Source: Prochlorococcus sp. AG-424-E18
GTDB taxonomy: Bacteria; Cyanobacteriota; Cyanobacteriia; PCC-6307; Cyanobiaceae
Direction: 5' to 3'
NCBI GenBank assembly: GCA_003210155.1
Contig: QCNC01000001.1
Location: forward strand, 62,001-126,000
DNA: 64,000 nucleotides
Positions 1 to 9,296 of this stretch are shown piece by piece. The notes below the pieces were generated by a model. That model was not told the DNA's origin. It did no database searches and saw only the letters and a program-made list of their open reading frames with translations. Numbering within the stretch: the first letter of the stretch is position 1; every line of letters begins with the position of its first letter. Position numbers and translations under genes: made by a program.

Positions 1-156
1 TATGAAGAATATCATAGAATTTTTCCTTTAAAAAACGGATTTGAAAAAAGAATTATTATTTATAATTTTTATCACATATTGAATCACGCCAATATGTTTG
101 GAGGAGGGTACTTAAACCAAGTTGAAGATTACGTAAAAGTAATTCTTAATATGTAA
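1..156 (+). CDS. Fructosamine kinase family protein, C-terminal end (partial)
   Basis: The window opens inside this gene; about 51 C-terminal residues are readable in frame 1 up to the TAA at 154-156. The tail has the pattern YNFYHILNHANMFGGGY, which matches the C-terminus of the fructosamine/ketosamine-3-kinase family (aminoglycoside-phosphotransferase fold). Such enzymes phosphorylate sugar adducts on amines or proteins so that they detach, a protein repair role. The kinase core lies outside the window, so activity cannot be judged here. It converges on the CAAD gene 7 bp away. Confidence 0.8.
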   Translation, partial: YEEYHRIFPLKNGFEKRIIIYNFYHILNHANMFGGGYLNQVEDYVKVILNM

Positions 157-163
157 TCTTTAA

Positions 164-529
164 CTACCCTAAATATGTTTTCTTAAGATTTTGTACCTTA
201 TCTAAAACAGCTTCACGATTTTCACTGGTACGAAGATTTTGCCAGCTCCATTGACCGACAACAATTACGCCCAGTAGTTCTAGTAAACCAGGGAGAATTG
301 GGAAAAAGTTTATCGTGTCAATGACAACTTTAATTATTATCTGAGCTATTACGACAACAGCAATTATGCCTGCCGCTTTGCCGTACTTACCCATTTGAGT
401 CCAATCAACATTACCAAGGGTTTCGTTGACTTTTCCCATAACATCAGAGTACTTCTCTGAAAAACTTTTGGTTTCTGAGCTTGTATCGGAGCCGGAGTCT
501 TGGTTTGACTCTGGAGTGTTATCACTCAT
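164..529 (-). CDS. CAAD-domain (CurT-like) membrane protein
   Basis: A 121-residue protein with a hydrophilic, Ser/Glu/Asp-rich N-terminus (about residues 1-35), a short amphipathic stretch (about 36-50), two hydrophobic segments (about 53-72 and 76-95), and a charged tail ending LKKTYLG. This is the layout of the cyanobacterial aminoacyl-tRNA-synthetase appended domain (CAAD) family, which includes CurT/CURT1 proteins that sit in thylakoid membranes and bend them. No synthetase is attached here, so this is the free-standing form. A thylakoid role is inferred from the family. Confidence 0.82.
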   Translation of the reverse strand: MSDNTPESNQDSGSDTSSETKSFSEKYSDVMGKVNETLGNVDWTQMGKYGKAAGIIAVVVIAQIIIKVVIDTINFFPILPGLLELLGVIVVGQWSWQNLRTSENREAVLDKVQNLKKTYLG

Positions 530-824
530 GAATTCAATAAACTTAATATATGAACCAGACAGTATCGGAAAAAACGTCTATTGACTACCTTTTTGTTGTG
601 CAAAATTCCGAACCGAAACATTTTGTATTTTTTTAGAAGCGTTGGTATGTAGGCTTTCTGAAGATATTTAAACTTAAAATTGATTTATAAAAACTTCACA
701 TTATCGTCTACTTCTAACAAAAAAATCAATAAATCACAGTAATAAGAAAAATTTAAAAGGCTAAATATTTATATTTTAATTATTATATTTTCATAGTTTA
801 GCTCGCAAAAATTAAAGTTTCGAA

Positions 825-1970
825 ATGTCAAAAGATATCAAATTTAATTTCTTAAACTCTGATGAAGAAGAAAGATATCAAAAACATTTAACACTCAAAG
901 AGATAGGTTATGAGGGGCAACTAAATCTTAAAAACAGCTCAGTATTATGTATTGGAGCAGGTGGGCTTGGGTCTTCCGCTTTGCTTTATCTTGCTGCAGC
1001 AGGAATTGGGAAAATTGGAATAGTTGATAACGATCAAGTTGAAAAGTCTAATCTTCAAAGACAGATAATTCATGAAACAAATACTATTGGCAATCTTAAA
1101 ATTGATTCTGCCAGGGAAAGAATTAAAAAATTCAATCCTAATTGTGAAATATTAACCTTTTCAAAGAGAATTAATCCTAAAAATGCTCTTGAATTAATAA
1201 AGGATTTTGATGTTATCTGTGATTGCTCGGATAACTTTGGCACAAGATATTTAATAAATGATTCATGCCTGATATTAAATAAACCCCTGGTCTTTGGAAG
1301 TGTGCAAGGCTTTGAAGGGCAAGTGAGTGTTTTCAATTTATATAAAAATAGTCCTAATTTAAGAGACTTACTTCCAGAATCGCCTTCAAAAAATGCTGCT
1401 CCTAGTTGTGCAGAATACGGAGTTGTGGGTGTTTCAACAGGTTTAATAGGAATTCTTCAGGTTAATGAAATTATCAAAATCATTTTGAAAAAAGGTGAAA
1501 TTTTAGATGGGAAGATTTTAATTTTTGATCTATTGAATATGAATATGAAAAAATTACATCTAAAAAGTGATCATCCTAATAAACGAATAAAAAATCTGTC
1601 TCAGTTTGAGAGCTTTTATAATAGTGTTGAATATTGTGAGAAAAACGATGCAATTAATAGTATTAATGCTTATGACTTTAGTAGTTTATACAAAGCAAAA
1701 CCCAACAAAATTCTTTTAATTGATGTTAGAGAAAATGAAGAATTTTCTATATCTGCAATAGAGGGATCTATCTCAATTCCCTTAAGTCATTTGAACCAAG
1801 AATCTGACTTAAAATTCATCCAAAAAGAAAGTTTAAATAAAGAGGTTTTCACTATATGTAAATCGGGGAAACGTTCTGAAAAAGCTTCAAGAATCTTGTC
1901 TAAATTCAAAATTCAGTCACGATCTATTGAAGGCGGCATTGAAAAGGTAAAGAAAATATTGTGCAATTAA
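825..1970 (+). CDS. ThiF/MoeB/HesA-type adenylating enzyme with C-terminal rhodanese domain
   Basis: A 381-residue E1-like enzyme. Residues about 15-245 are the ThiF fold with the nucleotide loop GAGGLGS (44-50) and the DNDQVEKSNLQRQ segment (68-80); residues about 275-380 are a rhodanese domain with active loop CKSGKRS and a candidate persulfide Cys345. Such enzymes adenylate the C-terminus of a ubiquitin-like sulfur carrier (MoaD, ThiS or similar) and pass sulfur to it. The two CxxC zinc motifs usual in MoeB/ThiF/MoeZ are missing: the first region reads SPNLRDLLPE and the second SDHPNKRIKN. Cys195 in the PSCAEYG motif is kept. The partner carrier is not in this window, so molybdopterin versus thiamine use stays open. 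Confidence 0.85.
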   Translation: MSKDIKFNFLNSDEEERYQKHLTLKEIGYEGQLNLKNSSVLCIGAGGLGSSALLYLAAAGIGKIGIVDNDQVEKSNLQRQIIHETNTIGNLKIDSARERIKKFNPNCEILTFSKRINPKNALELIKDFDVICDCSDNFGTRYLINDSCLILNKPLVFGSVQGFEGQVSVFNLYKNSPNLRDLLPESPSKNAAPSCAEYGVVGVSTGLIGILQVNEIIKIILKKGEILDGKILIFDLLNMNMKKLHLKSDHPNKRIKNLSQFESFYNSVEYCEKNDAINSINAYDFSSLYKAKPNKILLIDVRENEEFSISAIEGSISIPLSHLNQESDLKFIQKESLNKEVFTICKSGKRSEKASRILSKFKIQSRSIEGGIEKVKKILCN

Positions 1971-1984
1971 TTATTCAAGAATAG

Positions 1985-3145
1985 TTAATAATCTACACCT
2001 CTTTTCAAATCAACTCCCACATTTGCATAATGCTTATGACAAACCATTTCAGAGTAAACATTAGCTAATTCAAAGTATGAAGGTTCATTTTTACACCTCC
2101 CAGTAATTACAACTTCTGTATCTGCTGGTTTTTTTAATAGCGTTTGATGTATTGATTCCACTGGTAATAACTCTAAATCAACAGTTGGATTCAATTCATC
2201 TAGAATGATTGTTTTATACAAGCCAGACAAAATAGCAGCTTTAGCAATTTCCCATGCTCTCTCAGCCTCAACATAATCAATAGGTTGTTGCTGACCTCTC
2301 CATACGATGGCATCTCTGCCTGAACGCAAATGATCTACTAAATGAGGGTAACTCTTTCTTAAGGCTTCTATGGCAGCATCTTCGGTATATCCACTTCCAC
2401 CTTTTAACCACTGTAATATTAAAACTCTATGACTTTTATCTTGAGATATTCCTTTACCGATAGCTTGAAGAGCCTTACCGAGTGCACTTGTGGATTTACC
2501 CTTTCCTTCACCTGTATAAATCTCAATTCCACCACTAGAACTACTTTGTTTATTTAGTTCTGATAAGTCTCCTATCAAACGTGGTCTCATTTCTGAATGG
2601 AGTTGAGAGATTCTTACCAAAGAGGGCGGGGCTGCCCTTCCAGTAATAATTATTTCTAATCCATCTGGACGATTTTGAAGTGAATTAACTACTTCATTGA
2701 TATCAAGCATTCCCAAATCAAGTACTGGATTCAACTCATCGAGTACAACTACAGAATAAAGAGAACTAGCAATTGCCCCTTTAGCAATATTCCAACCTCT
2801 TTCGGCCTCACCAACATCAAACTTTGTCACTTGGTCAGCAGTAAAGAATTCTGATCTTCCTGTCCTTACGTGGTCAATTAAATGTGGAAAGCCTCTTTGT
2901 AAAGCCTCAATAGCTGAATCCTCGTCATAGGGCCTCTCAGGGCCTTTTAAAAATCTTAAAAGTAAAACTCGTGACTGTCTTTTTTCACATATTCCTAATC
3001 CTATTGTCCTAAGTACTACTCCCAATGCAGCCTGGCTCTTCCCCTTGCCCTCTCCATCATAAATATGTAATTGACCTTTTGATCTCTCTTGACTATCACT
3101 TGCTGTGACAATTCCAATTCCTCTATTTCTACTCGTATTCGTCAA
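1985..3145 (-). CDS. Tandem two-domain corrinoid adenosyltransferase (CobA/CobO/BtuR family)
   Basis: A 386-residue protein made of two copies of the CobA/BtuR fold. Each copy has a P-loop GEGKGKS (residues 31-37 and 212-218), a DELNP motif (136-140 and 316-320) and an ITGR motif (about 167-170 and 347-350). Single-domain family members are about 180-200 residues and transfer the adenosyl group of ATP to cob(I)alamin or cob(I)yrinate diamide. The second copy keeps the family-like C-terminal tail (YANVGVDLKRGVDY); the first ends in a Ser-rich linker. The ORF is intact, so this is an internal duplication rather than two genes joined by error. Whether both sites are catalytic cannot be told. Confidence 0.85.
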   Translation of the reverse strand: MTNTSRNRGIGIVTASDSQERSKGQLHIYDGEGKGKSQAALGVVLRTIGLGICEKRQSRVLLLRFLKGPERPYDEDSAIEALQRGFPHLIDHVRTGRSEFFTADQVTKFDVGEAERGWNIAKGAIASSLYSVVVLDELNPVLDLGMLDINEVVNSLQNRPDGLEIIITGRAAPPSLVRISQLHSEMRPRLIGDLSELNKQSSSSGGIEIYTGEGKGKSTSALGKALQAIGKGISQDKSHRVLILQWLKGGSGYTEDAAIEALRKSYPHLVDHLRSGRDAIVWRGQQQPIDYVEAERAWEIAKAAILSGLYKTIILDELNPTVDLELLPVESIHQTLLKKPADTEVVITGRCKNEPSYFELANVYSEMVCHKHYANVGVDLKRGVDY

Positions 3146-3253
3146 TTGAACAAAATTAGTAAATTTAATCTAAGATATAGATAAGAATATTATTAAAGAT
3201 TTAATAATAAATTCAACCTATTCATAGGTAATTTGAATTTTAAAGTAATTAGC

Positions 3254-4078
3254 ATGTTCAATCAACTAGAAATTCTCTCTGATGAACAAAGTGAAAAGCT
3301 TTATACAATTAGAAGATACATTAAGACTCTTGATAGTGTTTGTATTGCTTATTCCGGAGGAGTTGACAGTACATTAGTAGCATCATTGGCATTCGAGCAA
3401 TTAGGTAGCAAAGCAATTGCTATTACTGGTATTTCTCCTGCATTAGCCAATTCTCTTCGTGAAGAAGCAAGAAGGCAAGCAAAATGGATTGGAGTAAAGC
3501 ATCTAGAAATTAAAACATCAGAATTAGACCAATCAAGTTACAGTGAAAATCCCAAGGATAGGTGCTTTGCATGCAAAAAAGAGCTGCACAAACATACAAC
3601 CTACCTCTCAAAAAAATTTAATTACAAGATTGTTTTAGATGGAGTCAATCTGGATGATCTTAAAGATTATCGACCAGGTATACAAGCCTCAAAACAAGCA
3701 GGAGTTATCTCTCCCCTTGCAAAATTTAAAGTCTCAAAACGAGACATTAGGGATATATCAAGAGCATTGGGTTTTCCTTGGTGGGATAAACCTGCTCAAC
3801 CTTGCTTATCATCAAGATTTCCTTATGGCCATGCAATAACTAGTGAAAGGCTAAAAATGGTTGAGAAAGCAGAAGAATATCTTAAAGAGTGTGGATTATC
3901 GGAGGTCAGAGTTAGATGCCAAGGCTCAACTGCAAGAATAGAAATTCCCCAAGATGAATTAAAGCATTTTTTTAACAAATATGATTTTAGTGAGTTAGTT
4001 CAATATTTTTCTAATTTAGGATTTAATTGCACAAGTTTAGATCTTGAGGGACTAGTAAGTGGAAAATTAAATAGATAA
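3254..4078 (+). CDS. larE: LarE-type ATP-dependent sulfur transferase
   Basis: A PP-loop ATPase with SGGVDST at residues 34-40 of a 274-residue protein, and the LarE signature around PCLSSRFPYG carrying Cys184. In lactate racemase maturation LarE donates sulfur to the nickel-pincer cofactor precursor. A CxxC (Cys104 and Cys107, in RCFACK) is also present, so three cysteines could bind an Fe-S cluster as in the cluster-containing LarE types. The ATG at 3254 is preferred over a TTG at 3233. No larA, larB or larC lies nearby, so the substrate is unknown. Confidence 0.85.
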   Translation: MFNQLEILSDEQSEKLYTIRRYIKTLDSVCIAYSGGVDSTLVASLAFEQLGSKAIAITGISPALANSLREEARRQAKWIGVKHLEIKTSELDQSSYSENPKDRCFACKKELHKHTTYLSKKFNYKIVLDGVNLDDLKDYRPGIQASKQAGVISPLAKFKVSKRDIRDISRALGFPWWDKPAQPCLSSRFPYGHAITSERLKMVEKAEEYLKECGLSEVRVRCQGSTARIEIPQDELKHFFNKYDFSELVQYFSNLGFNCTSLDLEGLVSGKLNR

Positions 4079-4084
4079 ATATTT

Positions 4085-4519
4085 TCAAACAATCGTTCTG
4101 ACCTGTTTAGAGACTGCTGAAGGTGGATTTCGCTCAATAACACGCAAAAAATGTTCTTTAGCCAACAAAGATTCAATTAAATATTGACTAGCTAGTTCAG
4201 GCATCATATTTTGACCACATGTGAAAATATCGACTGCCGAATAATTTGATTCAGGCCAAGTATGTATTGAGATATGAGATTCTGCCAGTAATGCAATTGC
4301 CGTAACCCCCTGAGGCTCAAATTTATTACTCATCAAATTCAAAACTGTTGCATTTGCCAATTTAGCAGCTCTATTTAAAATACAACGCAAAAAGGATTCG
4401 TCATTTAATTTTTCGCGATCGCATCTATAAAGTTCCAACAAAAGGTGTTTACTTTGATGACTTTTTTTTTGCTCATCACTTAACGTACTTAAAATTTGAT
4501 TTTTTTTGTAGATTTCCAT
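4085..4519 (-). CDS. speD: S-adenosylmethionine decarboxylase proenzyme
   Basis: A 144-residue protein of the bacterial class-1 SpeD family. The motif ESHISIHTWPE contains the Ser that becomes the pyruvoyl group after self-cleavage, followed by the Cys-containing VDIFTCG segment. It makes decarboxylated SAM, the aminopropyl donor for spermidine. The stop lies 7 bp past the convergent larE end. An N-terminal extension of about 35 residues, rich in Lys and Gln, precedes the conserved core. No spermidine synthase is in the window. Confidence 0.93.
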   Translation of the reverse strand: MEIYKKNQILSTLSDEQKKSHQSKHLLLELYRCDREKLNDESFLRCILNRAAKLANATVLNLMSNKFEPQGVTAIALLAESHISIHTWPESNYSAVDIFTCGQNMMPELASQYLIESLLAKEHFLRVIERNPPSAVSKQVRTIV

Positions 4520-4569
4520 TTAAAAATTCATATGAAATTAAGACTAGCTAAAAATAATGTCTTATTAAA

Positions 4570-5661
4570 TTATAAGTGAATCATCTGTGAAGAGCCTAAG
4601 AAAGACTGATTAAATTTATCTAAATGTGTCGCACTTATAAAACATTGACTATCTTTACCAACAGAATTTAATAACAAATTTTGCCTGGTTAAATCTAATT
4701 CCGCCAAAACATCATCCAATATAAGTATTGGAGGAACATTTAATGTTTTAGTTAATAAATCGAGTTCAGCCATCTTTAAAGCCAAAATAAAAGTCCTTTG
4801 CTGTCCTGAGGAACCATATTTTCTAACTGAAACATTATTGATTAGAAACTCAACATCATCACGATGAGGTCCAAAATTACATTTACCAGTTAATGCTTCT
4901 AGTGAGCGCTGATTTAAGAGTTGTTCTGCTATTTTTTTACTAATAACTTCTTCTTCTTCTTCTTCTGGACTTATATTTTGTATCCCCGAAAGATAATTTA
5001 TATCTATTTGCTCTTGAGATTTACTTAAATGATTATGCCAATATTCAACATATGGTTTTATTTTTAATAAAGCTCTTCTTCTGCGCCTAAAAATTCTTGT
5101 ACTTATTATTGACATTTGAATATCAAAGCTTTCAACAATATCTGTGGATTGGGTTTTTAAGAAACTTTCCGAACGCCAAAAATGACTTCTTTGTTTTAAA
5201 AGCCTATTAAATCTACTTATCAGGTCTAAATATACTGGTTCAAGCTGAGAAACGACTTTATCAATCCATGTTCTTCGATAACTTGGTTCACTTTTAACAA
5301 TATCTATATCGTTAGAACAGAAACATACACTCCGGATATAATTCTTTATTTCACTCTGTTTTTTTAAGATTGATTCATTGACATAAATTCTTTTAGGCCC
5401 TTTTCGAAATAAATTTAACTTTAAATCGTCTTTAAAATTGATCTGTCCTATAACTACGGCCATATCACTGTCGTTCTCTATTAAATCTTTATCGCTTAGT
5501 GCTCTATTAGATTTTAATTGACTTAAAAATTCAACCGATTCAAGTAAATTTGACTTGCCTATACCATTGCAGCCAAGAACAATTGCTCTTTGCTCTTTTA
5601 GATCAATTTCAAAACTTTTATGGTTTCGAAAATTTTTAATTTTTAATTTATTTAAAAAAAT
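4570..5661 (-). CDS. recF: DNA replication and repair protein RecF (start codon unresolved)
   Basis: RecF is an SMC-like ATPase that helps load RecA at gaps. The Walker A loop GCNGIGKS and Walker B-like ILILDDVLAELD are intact, and the length of about 363 residues from IFLNKLKIKNFRNH fits the family. The only in-frame ATG upstream (5766) lies inside the oppositely oriented tRNA-Arg, and no in-frame ATG, GTG or TTG lies between that tRNA and the conserved N-terminus, which begins at an ATT (5661). ATGs in the other two frames (5674 and 5678) would connect if the A8 run just after them were one base shorter or longer. The given start is therefore the conserved boundary, not a proven start. Confidence 0.88.
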   Translation of the reverse strand: MFLNKLKIKNFRNHKSFEIDLKEQRAIVLGCNGIGKSNLLESVEFLSQLKSNRALSDKDLIENDSDMAVVIGQINFKDDLKLNLFRKGPKRIYVNESILKKQSEIKNYIRSVCFCSNDIDIVKSEPSYRRTWIDKVVSQLEPVYLDLISRFNRLLKQRSHFWRSESFLKTQSTDIVESFDIQMSIISTRIFRRRRRALLKIKPYVEYWHNHLSKSQEQIDINYLSGIQNISPEEEEEEVISKKIAEQLLNQRSLEALTGKCNFGPHRDDVEFLINNVSVRKYGSSGQQRTFILALKMAELDLLTKTLNVPPILILDDVLAELDLTRQNLLLNSVGKDSQCFISATHLDKFNQSFLGSSQMIHL

Positions 5662-5738
5662 TTTTTTTGTGCATTCATTAACTAAATTAGCTAAGTTTAA
5701 AATATTTAGATTTCCTTTAAAGAAATTGAAAAAATTAA

Positions 5739-5812
5739 GGGCATGTAGCTCAGTTGGATAGAGCATCAGATTCCGGTTCTGAGAGTCGGGGGTTCAAATC
5801 CCTCCATGCTCG
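5739..5812 (+). tRNA. tRNA-Arg(CCG)
   Basis: A 74-base cloverleaf. The acceptor stem GGGCATG pairs with CATGCTC (one G-T wobble); the anticodon stem TCAGA/TCTGA encloses loop TTCCGGT with anticodon CCG at 5773-5775; the T-arm contains GGTTCAAATCC. The CCA end is not encoded. The gene reads away from recF and lies just upstream of it on the other strand. Confidence 0.97.
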
Positions 5813-5823
5813 TAAAATGATTT

Positions 5824-6270
5824 TTAAAGTTTATATCCCATTACTCTTATTCCGTTTGGATCTAGTATGAAGCCATTTTCCTCTAAACTTATAAACGAAG
5901 ATACTGGAGCCTGTACAGAAATACTGCATCCAGGCATCTCTCTATTTATTTTCTCAAGAGTTATTTGAAGCAATATTGAATAATAAAGTTGCTGATTATT
6001 ACCTGGTAATGCACTTAAATTCCACAAGTTAGCATTTAATCCCTTGTCAGATGTAACCCTTACAAAGCCACATAATTGATTTTTTAATTCACTCTGTATG
6101 GTGAAAAAGAAATTACTTCTCTTAATAGCTTCAGAAAGAGGTTTTATTGGAAATGTCTCACAACCACAATTCGCTAAGAGTTTGTTAACTTCTTTAGCTA
6201 AAGGGATTTTAGAAGAGTTAACAAAGTAACCTTCTGGAAGAACAAGTTTTTTTTTAGAAAAATATTGCAA
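5824..6270 (-). CDS. GNAT-like acetyltransferase, function unknown
   Basis: A 148-residue protein with a GNAT-like order: an N-terminal helix region, the strand CGFVRVTSDKGLNANLWNLSALPGNNQQLYY that resembles the acetyl-CoA-binding part, and a C-terminal stretch ending in EENGFILDPNGIRVMGYKL, like the final strands of that fold. The canonical Q/RxxGxG/A loop is weak (LPGNNQQLYYSIL). It starts 3 bp after the ppc stop on the same strand and is probably co-transcribed with ppc. The substrate is unknown and loss of catalysis is possible. Confidence 0.6.
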   Translation of the reverse strand: MQYFSKKKLVLPEGYFVNSSKIPLAKEVNKLLANCGCETFPIKPLSEAIKRSNFFFTIQSELKNQLCGFVRVTSDKGLNANLWNLSALPGNNQQLYYSILLQITLEKINREMPGCSISVQAPVSSFISLEENGFILDPNGIRVMGYKL

Positions 6271-6273
6271 TTA

Positions 6274-9243
6274 TCAACCTGTATTTCTCATGCCAGCTGC
6301 TATTCCATTGATAGTTAAAAGTGCTCCCCTCAATAATTCACTTCTGCTATAGGCTCTTCTAGATTCATCTTTATCAATGATAAATTCACTTATTGGGGGT
6401 TGTCTTGTCTGGTCTCTAAGTCTTCTTAAAAGTGAAACCTGCAAAAAACCTAGTGGGATTATTGTCTTATTTCTCAAGCTTACTGATGATTTCAAGTCTC
6501 TATCAGATTCAAGGAGCTTATTCTTACCAGTTATTTCAAGAATTAATGATTTTGTAAGATTATATTCTTTAGTAATTACTTCAAAAATATCATCAAAAGA
6601 TTCTTTATTTTCTTTACTGCCAAGTGTATCAACATAATATCTGGCAACTTCCAAATCCACCTTGGATAGTGTCATTTCTACCTTAGATATAAGCATCCTA
6701 AAAAATGGCCATCTTTGATGCAGAACTCTTAATAATTCGATTTGTTGTGGATCTGAATTTAATTCAGTTGACAATGCAGTACCTACCCCAAACCAACTTG
6801 GCAGAAGAAATCTACTTTGTGTCCAACCAAATACCCATGGAATAGCTCTTAAACTTGACAAATCTTTTGCACCTTTTTTTCTTCTAGCAGGCCTACTAGA
6901 TATTTGTAATTTACTTATTTCTTCTATTGGAGTGACCTCTTGAAAGAAATTTAACAAATCAGGATTCTCATGAACTAATTTTCTATAGTGAGACCTTGAT
7001 GTTTCTGCTAACCTCGACATTAATTGATTCCATTCTGGAGTAGCGTCAAGTCTATTATTTACTAAACTATTTTGAATTACCGCTGTAGTGACAGTTTCAA
7101 GATTGTACAAAGCCAATTCCGGAAGACTATATTTAGAAGCTAACACTTCACCTTGTTCTGTTATTTTAATTCGCCCTTTTAAAGTACCGCTTGGTTGAGC
7201 CAATATTGCTTGATAGGCTGGTCCTCCTCCTCTCCCTACAGAACCACCTCTTCCATGAAAAAGTCTTAGCAATATGTTATTTCTACTTGAAAGATTTTGA
7301 AGAGCTATTTGGGCTCTGTGAATTTCCCAATTACTAGAAACAAACCCTGAATCTTTATTGCTATCAGAATATCCAAGCATTAATTCTTGCAGAGGTTTAT
7401 ATGATTCACCCACTTTTGGCAATAATGATCTATAGAAATCTAATTTAAACAACTTTTCCATTACTTCTGGTGCTCTTTTAAGGTCTTCAACAGTTTCAAA
7501 AAGTGGAACAACTAATAATTTTGACTTTTGTGAATTCTGATCCAAAAGTCCCATTTCTTTTGCCAGCAGAAGAACTTCAAGCAAGTCAGATGCACTATGA
7601 CTCATTGAAATTACATAAGAATGACAAATGCGACTTCCAAATTCTTGCTGTAGTCTCTTAACCATTTTAAAAACTGAAAAGGTTTCTTCTGTAGTTTTTG
7701 TCCAGTTAATGTCAGATGGAATTAAAGGCCTTTTTGTATTTAATTCGTCTATAAGCCATTTAATTTTCTCTTCCTCAGACATTTGGTCATATTGCACAGA
7801 TAAATCAAGATAATTTGTAAGCTCTTGTATAGCATCACTATGCCTTGTACTCTCTTGACGAATATCTAAACTCGCTAGAGAAAATCCAAAAATATGAACC
7901 TGAGTAAGTAGGGTGTTAACAGACTCGCAAGTTAAATCTGTACTAATCAAGCTATTTTTAATCAGTTCGAGATCATGAGTAAATTCGTTCACTGACTTGT
8001 AATATAAGTTTTCAACTTTATCTAGATTTTTGTTATCAATCTCTCCCTCTAAGTCAAATTTCCAGCCATTATCAGCTAACAAATTATTTCTTTCTTGTGT
8101 TAACCTTAATTTTTCTAAAATATAACTTAATTTCAACCTATAAGGTTCTGATCTATACCTTGTAGCCCTAGATTCATATATTTCTGGGAACTTAACCCTA
8201 TCAGTTTCGAGTGACTCTAATAGAGAAGAACTGACTTGACTCCATTGCATTGAAACACTTAATTGATCTCTAAGATTAGATGTCGCAATAATATATCTTT
8301 CCAACATCAACTGCCTTTGGTAGCATGCAGTTCTCCATGTTATCTCAGGAGTGACTGATGGATTACCATCCCTATCGGAACCTACCCAAGAACCAAAGTT
8401 ACAAAAAGATTCAGAGGGCAACTGAACATCTGGATAATTTTCGGTGAGTGCTTCAGCTATCCTGCCCCTCAATTGAGGCATTGCATTGAATAAAACTTGC
8501 TGAAAATAATGCAAGGCATAATCTACTTCGTCTAAAACTGAAGGTTTAAATTGATGTAATTCATCTGTTCTCCACCAAAGTCTTACTTCCTCTTTTAACT
8601 GGATTTTGAGAGAATTTTTTTCTTCTTTTGTTAGAAATTGCTCAATCTGTATTTTTTTCAACAAATTTGCTACTCTTGTTTGCTTGTGTCTAATCGTATG
8701 TCTTACTATCTCTGTCGGATGTGCAGTAAAAACTAAACGGATATCCATTTCCTGCAATAATTCTTCTAATTTCCCAGGAGGTACATTTAATTTCCTCAGT
8801 CTATAAAATAATTCTCTAAAAGTTACTGGAGCATTTTGCCTGGCCAATGCTGGAGCAAAAGGATCAAGATTATCGGGCGATTTTTGAACTTCCTTATTGG
8901 TAAAACTTTGAATATATCTATCCTCCTCAACTCTTTGTTCCAAAATATTCACGAGTTGAAAATACAATGAAAAAGCCCTTGCTGCCGCTATGGATTCTGC
9001 TAAATCCATAGAATTGATAATATCAACTATTTCATTTTTAAAAGTTTTTGAACTATCACCATTAATTGGTTTTGAATAACTTAATTCTTTGAGCTGTATT
9101 AATCTCTCTGCTTGATCATCTGGGCATTCTTCTCTTAGAACAGATTCCCACAAATCTTCTATTAAAAGACGATTTTTATCAAGTGGATGGTTTTTACTTA
9201 TCAGATCCACATTATTATTTTTTATCTGGCGAAAAGATTCCAT
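6274..9243 (-). CDS. ppc: Phosphoenolpyruvate carboxylase
   Basis: A 989-residue enzyme of the usual cyanobacterial length. It adds bicarbonate to phosphoenolpyruvate to form oxaloacetate, which feeds the incomplete TCA cycle and amino acid synthesis. Visible motifs are FTAHPTE with catalytic His175, [11 protein letters not shown], the glycine loop [14 protein letters not shown], and the C-terminus ending RNTG, typical of the family. The start ATG at 9243 follows a short gap from gshA. It sits in a leftward run with gshA and trpE upstream and the GNAT-like gene downstream. Confidence 0.98.
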   Translation of the reverse strand: MESFRQIKNNNVDLISKNHPLDKNRLLIEDLWESVLREECPDDQAERLIQLKELSYSKPINGDSSKTFKNEIVDIINSMDLAESIAAARAFSLYFQLVNILEQRVEEDRYIQSFTNKEVQKSPDNLDPFAPALARQNAPVTFRELFYRLRKLNVPPGKLEELLQEMDIRLVFTAHPTEIVRHTIRHKQTRVANLLKKIQIEQFLTKEEKNSLKIQLKEEVRLWWRTDELHQFKPSVLDEVDYALHYFQQVLFNAMPQLRGRIAEALTENYPDVQLPSESFCNFGSWVGSDRDGNPSVTPEITWRTACYQRQLMLERYIIATSNLRDQLSVSMQWSQVSSSLLESLETDRVKFPEIYESRATRYRSEPYRLKLSYILEKLRLTQERNNLLADNGWKFDLEGEIDNKNLDKVENLYYKSVNEFTHDLELIKNSLISTDLTCESVNTLLTQVHIFGFSLASLDIRQESTRHSDAIQELTNYLDLSVQYDQMSEEEKIKWLIDELNTKRPLIPSDINWTKTTEETFSVFKMVKRLQQEFGSRICHSYVISMSHSASDLLEVLLLAKEMGLLDQNSQKSKLLVVPLFETVEDLKRAPEVMEKLFKLDFYRSLLPKVGESYKPLQELMLGYSDSNKDSGFVSSNWEIHRAQIALQNLSSRNNILLRLFHGRGGSVGRGGGPAYQAILAQPSGTLKGRIKITEQGEVLASKYSLPELALYNLETVTTAVIQNSLVNNRLDATPEWNQLMSRLAETSRSHYRKLVHENPDLLNFFQEVTPIEEISKLQISSRPARRKKGAKDLSSLRAIPWVFGWTQSRFLLPSWFGVGTALSTELNSDPQQIELLRVLHQRWPFFRMLISKVEMTLSKVDLEVARYYVDTLGSKENKESFDDIFEVITKEYNLTKSLILEITGKNKLLESDRDLKSSVSLRNKTIIPLGFLQVSLLRRLRDQTRQPPISEFIIDKDESRRAYSRSELLRGALLTINGIAAGMRNTG

Positions 9244-9296
9244 ATAATCATTATGTCACAAGTAAAAATGTTCAGATCAAATATTTCTTTAAATAA

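Noticed and set aside
530..824. Largest gap (295 bases), searched for small genes and RNA
   Set aside because: Only frames under about 30 residues with poor features and no clear hairpin; probably the two divergent promoters.
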